Shown here: in pieces, positions 15,495-17,284 of the stretch
How the letters are laid out: each line of letters opens with the position of its first letter
Numbering within the stretch: the first letter of the stretch is position 1
Assembly (NCBI GenBank): GCA_036555425.1
Contig: DATBLL010000116.1
Span: 1-17,284 of the forward strand
Direction of reading: 5' to 3'
Origin: SBBV01 sp036555425
GTDB lineage: Bacteria; Pseudomonadota; Alphaproteobacteria; Bin65
Length of the DNA stretch: 17,284 nucleotides
Notes under the pieces: model-generated
The model's database searches: none
Told to the model about the DNA's origin: nothing
Seen by the model: only the letters and a program-made list of their open reading frames with translations
Translations under genes and position numbers: made by a program

Positions 15495-16136
15495 TCATTC
15501 CATGGGAACGCTGCGGCGCGGCGAGGCGCGCAGCTCGGCGAACGATTGGCGCAGGATGCTTGCCGCCGAGTAGAGGAAGAGCACGGCCATGATCGCGGCC
15601 ACGGCGAGGTCGGGCCAGGCCGTGCCCGTGCCGAAGACGCCGAGCGCCGCCAGCATCACCGCGACGTTGCCGATCGCGTCGTTGCGGCTGCAGAGCCACA
15701 CCGAGCGCACGTTGGCATCGCCGTCGCGGAAGCGGTACAGCAGCAGCGCCGCCGTCGCGTTCGCGGCCAGCGCCGCGAACCCGACCGCGCCCATCACCAT
15801 GGGCTCGGGCACGCCGAGCACGAAGACGCGCCAGAGCGTGGCGCCGAGCACGTAGCTGCCCATGAGCGCGAGGCTCGCGCCCTTGACGAGGGCTGCCGCC
15901 GCGCGCCAGCGGTCCGGCCGACCGATCATGGAGAGCGTCAAGCCGTAGGTCGCGGCGTCGGCGGCGAAGTCCATCGCGTCGGCCTGGAGCGACATCGAAT
16001 TGGCCAAGGCACCCGCCACCACCTCGACCGCGAACATCGAGGCGTTGAGCGCGATGACGATCCAAAGGGCGCGGCGATAGCGCGGCGAGACGCCGGTGAA
16101 GGGCGCCGGATCGTGGCTGCAGCAATGCGCGCCCAT
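15495..16136 (-). CDS. short cation transporter (CDF-related, membrane domain only)
   Basis: The protein is 213 residues from the ATG at 16136 and has about six membrane helices. It starts MGAHCCSHD, a Cys/His-rich tip likely to touch metal. Helix 2 has LQADAMDFAAD (D53, D56, D60) and helix 5 has SRNDAIGN (D153, N157), positions where classical CDF proteins carry the HxxxD or DxxxD metal site. The cytoplasmic C-terminal domain of most CDF proteins is absent. The longer frame from 16175 is rejected: that ATG lies inside the -10 element of the promoter, while 16136 follows GAGG at five bases. The divergent MerR gene and the downstream oxidase suggest metal efflux, with a divalent ion (Zn, Cd, Pb or Co) more likely than Cu(I). 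Direction and ion are inference. Confidence 0.85.
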   Translation of the reverse strand: MGAHCCSHDPAPFTGVSPRYRRALWIVIALNASMFAVEVVAGALANSMSLQADAMDFAADAATYGLTLSMIGRPDRWRAAAALVKGASLALMGSYVLGATLWRVFVLGVPEPMVMGAVGFAALAANATAALLLYRFRDGDANVRSVWLCSRNDAIGNVAVMLAALGVFGTGTAWPDLAVAAIMAVLFLYSAASILRQSFAELRASPRRSVPME

Positions 16137-16170
16137 GGCGGCCTCGTGCGGTTGCAGTGCGGGCAGCGGA

Positions 16171-16201
16171 AACATAGTTCCTACAGTCGTTGTAGGTTCA
16201 A
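16171..16201 (-). promoter_or_regulatory. MerR-type promoter/operator with 19-bp spacer
   Basis: On the minus strand, TTGAAC (16196-16201) and TATGTT (16171-16176) are separated by exactly 19 bases, the long spacing typical of promoters activated by MerR proteins through DNA untwisting. Within the spacer lies the dyad CCTACA-GTCGT-TGTAGG (16180-16196). It reads towards the cation transporter and oxidase genes, and the regulator starts on the other side at 16211. Confidence 0.8.
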
Positions 16202-16210
16202 GAGGCGCCC

Positions 16211-16690
16211 ATGCGGCCCGACACCATCGGCTCTCTCGCGCGTGAGACCGGGAGCAAGGTCCAGACCATCCGCTACTACGAGGCGATCGGCCTGCTGCCG
16301 GCGCCGGCCCGCACCGCCGGCAATCAGCGCGTCTACGCCAAGGCGCACCGCGACCGCCTGGCCTTCATCCGCCACGCGCGCGAGCTCGGCTTTCCGCTCG
16401 ATGCGATCCGCGAGCTCTTGGCGCTTGGCGACCGGCCCGATCAGCCTTGCGCCCGCGCCGACCGCATCGCGACCGCGCACCTCGCCCGCGTCGAGCGCAA
16501 GATCGCGCAGCTCGAAGCGCTGCGCGGCGAACTCGCGCGCATGGTCGCGCGCTGCCGGCGGGCGCAGCAGCGCGGCCAAGCGCGGATCTCCGAGTGCCGC
16601 GTGATCGAGGCGCTGGCCGACCACTCGCACGCCCATTGCCTTTCCGGCGCGCATCAAGCCAAGGGGGAGGCGGAGCGATTCGGCGGCTGA
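16211..16690 (+). CDS. MerR-family metal-responsive regulator, ZntR/CadR-like
   Basis: The 159-residue protein has the MerR winged-helix start (TIGSLARETGSKVQTIRYYEA, of which residues 5-24 form the helix-turn-helix and wing lead-in; GLLPAPARTAGNQRVY follows), a dimer helix at about 83-112 and a C-terminal metal loop. C80, C115, C129 and C143 match the cysteines of ZntR-type sensors (at about 79, 114, 124 and the C-terminus). The loop between C115 and C129 is longer than in ZntR, and HSHAHC at 138-143 adds histidines. C80 is important: Cu(I)/Au(I) sensors such as CueR have Ser there, while divalent sensors have Cys. It should activate the divergent transporter promoter at 16171-16201. AGAGG lies a few bases before the ATG. 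The metal is probably Zn, Cd or Pb. Confidence 0.9.
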   Translation: MRPDTIGSLARETGSKVQTIRYYEAIGLLPAPARTAGNQRVYAKAHRDRLAFIRHARELGFPLDAIRELLALGDRPDQPCARADRIATAHLARVERKIAQLEALRGELARMVARCRRAQQRGQARISECRVIEALADHSHAHCLSGAHQAKGEAERFGG

Positions 16691-16711
16691 GGCGGCAAAT
16701 GGTTAAGCCAC

Positions 16712-16736
16712 CGCCCGGCGAAGCGGTGTCCGGGCG
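16712..16736 (+). terminator. possible terminator hairpin after the merR gene
   Basis: CGCCCGG (16712-16718) and CCGGGCG (16730-16736) are a perfect 7-bp inverted repeat with an 11-base loop, 22 bases after the regulator stop. It is followed by CCGGTCTTTC, a poor T-run. The position suits a terminator, but the structure is only moderate. Confidence 0.35.
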
Positions 16737-16796
16737 CCGGTCTTTCACGTCATTTCAATGACTTGCGGCCGCGCGCGCCAGCCTTTTGTAGCCTTG

Positions 16797-16821
16797 ATTT
16801 TGGCGGAATCGCCCCCAAAAT
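16797..16821. promoter_or_regulatory. dyad upstream of the Bax-inhibitor-like gene
   Basis: ATTTTGG (16797-16803) and CCAAAAT (16815-16821) are exact inverted repeats with an inner CG-GAAT-CG pairing. The site is AT-rich at its ends and lies 45-70 bases before the next start, so it may be an operator or a promoter-proximal structure. I could not place a convincing -10/-35 pair with it. Confidence 0.35.
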
Positions 16822-16865
16822 AGCGTCCACGGCTCAACGAAAACCAGAAACAGAGGGTTTCACCG

Positions 16866-17284
16866 ATGGAATACCGCAATCAGCAGGGCGGCGTCGTCAT
16901 AGGGCGCGACCGGGCGACGGTCGGCGTCGACGAAGGCCTCCGGCAATACATGCTCAAGGTCTACAACTGGATGGGCCTGGGCTTGGCGCTCACCGGCGCG
17001 GTCGCCTTCGCGGTGATCAGCGTTCCGGCGCTCCAGGAGCTCTTCTTCCAGTACCTGCCCGGCACGCGCGGCCGCGTGACGCTGACGGTCCTCGGCTGGG
17101 TCGCGCTGTTCGCGCCCGTGGTCCTCGCCTTCATCTTCTCGTTCCGCCTCGATCGCATGAGCGGCGCCTCGGCGCAGTCGCTGTTCTGGCTCTATGCCGG
17201 CTTGATGGGCCTCTCGCTCGCGCCCATCGTCGCGGTCTACACCGGCGAAAGCCTGGCCAAGGTGTTCTTCATCAGCGCGGCCAC
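16866..17284 (+). CDS. Bax-inhibitor-1/YccA family membrane protein (3' truncated by window end)
   Basis: The frame opens with ATG at 16866 after AGAGGG (16852-16857, eight-base spacing) and runs off the right edge after 139 codons. It begins MEYRNQQGGVVIGRDRATVG, a soluble head. The conserved DEGLRQYMLKVYNWMGLGLALTG entry into helix 1 (here residues 22-44) is characteristic of alphaproteobacterial Bax-inhibitor-1 proteins. Helices follow at about 36-54, 71-93 and 105-126. Full members have six or seven helices in about 240 residues, so a little over half is visible. E. coli relatives YccA and YbhL act around the FtsH protease or as ion-leak channels; the role here is not known. It forms a separate unit from the merR gene. 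Confidence 0.88.
   Translation, partial: MEYRNQQGGVVIGRDRATVGVDEGLRQYMLKVYNWMGLGLALTGAVAFAVISVPALQELFFQYLPGTRGRVTLTVLGWVALFAPVVLAFIFSFRLDRMSGASAQSLFWLYAGLMGLSLAPIVAVYTGESLAKVFFISAA

Overview
The window is uniformly GC-rich, with strong G/C bias at third codon positions. It has no rRNA, tRNA, CRISPR array or recognisable transposase. GC content, the intergenic hairpin repeats and the gene families (DUF1326 proteins, gentisate dioxygenase, TesA/YbbA/YbbP block, twin-arginine multicopper oxidase, short cation transporter with divergent MerR) suggest an alphaproteobacterial chromosome, perhaps a Rhodospirillales or Hyphomicrobiales relative. That assignment is inference. Thirteen genes are complete and two are cut by the window edges. 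No gene-free stretch exceeds about 225 bases.

Layout. 1-1000: the tail of an unrecognised gene, then a solitary PaaA-like di-iron protein. 1206-5436: an exported, cysteine-rich parallel beta-helix protein, then a fused permease-ATPase ABC transporter of the SbmA/BacA-YddA type. 5638-9798: an accessory-looking block with two DUF1326 paralogues, an unrecognised helical protein, and gentisate 1,2-dioxygenase divergent from a glutathione S-transferase. The gentisate gene has a clear sigma70-type promoter, an AT-rich palindrome over that promoter and an intrinsic terminator. 9910-13896: the conserved tesA <-> ybbA-ybbP arrangement. 14043-16690: a metal-resistance unit in which a MerR regulator diverges from a cation transporter and multicopper oxidase pair, through a promoter with the MerR-type 19-bp spacer. 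16866-end: the start of a Bax-inhibitor-1/YccA membrane protein.

How genes work together. The gentisate dioxygenase opens the ring of gentisate to maleylpyruvate; the adjacent GST could be the glutathione-dependent isomerase that follows, though its subfamily is not proven. The MerR protein carries the cysteine typical of divalent-metal sensors and probably controls both the transporter and the oxidase. Neighbouring transcription units are separated by long inverted repeats; the two largest convergent gaps hold elements of one family.

I found no clearly new multi-gene system. The best leads are the gentisate promoter/operator, the MerR-controlled transporter-oxidase operon with its revised start, the paired DUF1326 genes without an obvious partner, and the several hairpin repeat families.
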